This document shows positions 63,193 through 64,000 of a DNA stretch of 64,000 nucleotides, one piece after another (the first letter of the stretch is position 1; the number at the start of each line of letters is the position of its first letter). The position numbers and the translations under genes were made by a program. The notes below the pieces were generated by a model. The model worked only from the letters and a program-made list of their open reading frames with translations. It ran no database searches and was not told where the DNA came from. Location: contig OZ024823.1 of NCBI GenBank assembly GCA_964016985.1, positions 67,538,514 through 67,602,513 on the forward strand, in the 5' to 3' direction. This DNA comes from Anodontia alba. Its lineage: Eukaryota; Mollusca; Bivalvia; Lucinida; Lucinidae.

Positions 63193-63199
63193 TTTTTCC

Positions 63200-64000
63200 C
63201 GGCCTTGCACTTAATACTTTTCATGCATATGTGTATCTCGGATACACTACGGAGCTTCCATGGAACTTTATCATATCACTGATACAAAATTTAAATGACT
63301 CTCGACAGACCTTGACCACGGAACTTTCATGGATTCATGGAGTTTTTACGGATTCACTGAAGTTCCTTAAACTCATAGAACTTTCACAGATTTACAGACA
63401 GTTACAATAACTCTCGTCATATAAATTTATCAAAAGATGAGTGACAAAATAAACCCTTATAAACACAAAAAATCTTCGGGGTATATATAACGATAACAAC
63501 TCTCCAAACATTTCATATAAAATGCCATTTCCCTGTTTTTTCATGGGCAGTATCGATTAGATTTTGAGGGTCCCAAATTTTGTTTTGTACTTTTAAAGCT
63601 CATAAATTTTTCCTGATGAGAATCAGAATGTGGGTCAACAATATTTCAGTCATTAACGATATTGCCTCCAGATTTGTGGGACTTTTACCCAACCTGATCA
63701 CATGATGAACTCAGGCCCTGCTTAAGCAGGTCTGCCTTGGAGGCTACAGGCAGCCCATCTACTTCGCGGGCCCCAATGGGCGGGGGCCGTGGTTCCAGAA
63801 TATCCGCATTTTACTGCTTCAGGAATTTTGCTCGAGATCTTCAAACGTTTCTGCTTTTCGGACGTTATTTTTAGCGAGCCTATACATGAACTACAAAAAA
63901 TCTTCGAGAAAATATAATTTCTATCGAAGAAAAGGGCACAGTGAACCAATTGTGACAGGACTGCTGATTCATCATTCTAATTTGAAGAAAAAAATGTCTG
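63200..64000. other. No gene seen
   Basis: Non-coding to the end of the window. There is a short GC-rich patch at 63,755-63,795 without identifiable function. Confidence 0.4.

Overview
The window is eukaryotic, repeat-dense and AT-rich, and I found no convincing host gene. Its repeat set looks like a marine mollusc, most likely a bivalve: CR1/L2-type and RTE LINEs, Penelope ends, an FLYWCH MULE transposon, a Polinton capsid relic, SINEs with a conserved central domain, arrays of about 155-bp units and many small palindromes. That assignment comes from recognising families and was not checked by a search.

The large-scale frame is a pair of inverted arms of about 6 kb. The left arm is 1-~6,000 plus ~14,586-15,165; the right arm is 55,032-~61,026. 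The left arm is interrupted by 200 Ns (6,212-6,411), 5.06 kb of GC-rich bacterial DNA (6,412-11,470) and a second, nearly identical copy of the preceding 3.1 kb of host sequence (11,471-14,584 against 3,119-6,211). The right arm carries the same locus with neither the bacterial DNA nor the duplication. It therefore works as an internal reference and points to a chimeric contig or false duplication rather than a settled gene transfer.

The bacterial piece reads as part of a gammaproteobacterial-type operon: a Fe-S subunit and a Tat-exported molybdopterin subunit of an isoquinoline 1-oxidoreductase-type enzyme, an XdhC-type maturation factor with one frameshift, two tiny ORFs and a TauE/SafE permease. 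It may come from a symbiont or an associated bacterium.

Between the arms (15.2-55.0 kb) lies a mosaic of nested mobile elements. From left to right: a dispersed-repeat copy, a pogo/Tigger DDE relic (16.0 kb), hairpin elements (17-22 kb), a decayed Polinton capsid-type gene (19.8-21.0 kb, minus), and an RTE LINE (21.8-29.1 kb) split by a 5.0-kb MULE transposon with 8-bp target duplications. Next come a satellite-like array (29.2-30.1 kb), dispersed repeats, two Penelope-type ends carrying hammerhead ribozyme sequences (33.6 and 40.6 kb), a Penelope GIY-YIG endonuclease (41.1-41.5 kb) and a retroelement C-terminus (35.1-35.7 kb). From 43.2 to 54.97 kb there is a three-level nest: an LTR with primer-binding site, interrupted by a minus-strand LINE, itself interrupted by a plus-strand LINE. 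Both insertions have 11-bp target duplications. Almost all frame breaks in these two LINEs sit in homopolymers, so they may be sequencing errors and the elements may be young.

Beyond the right arm are a SINE (61.1-61.2 kb), a PHD-finger-like fragment and a 1.2-kb terminal-inverted-repeat element (61,991-63,192) with 7-bp target duplications.
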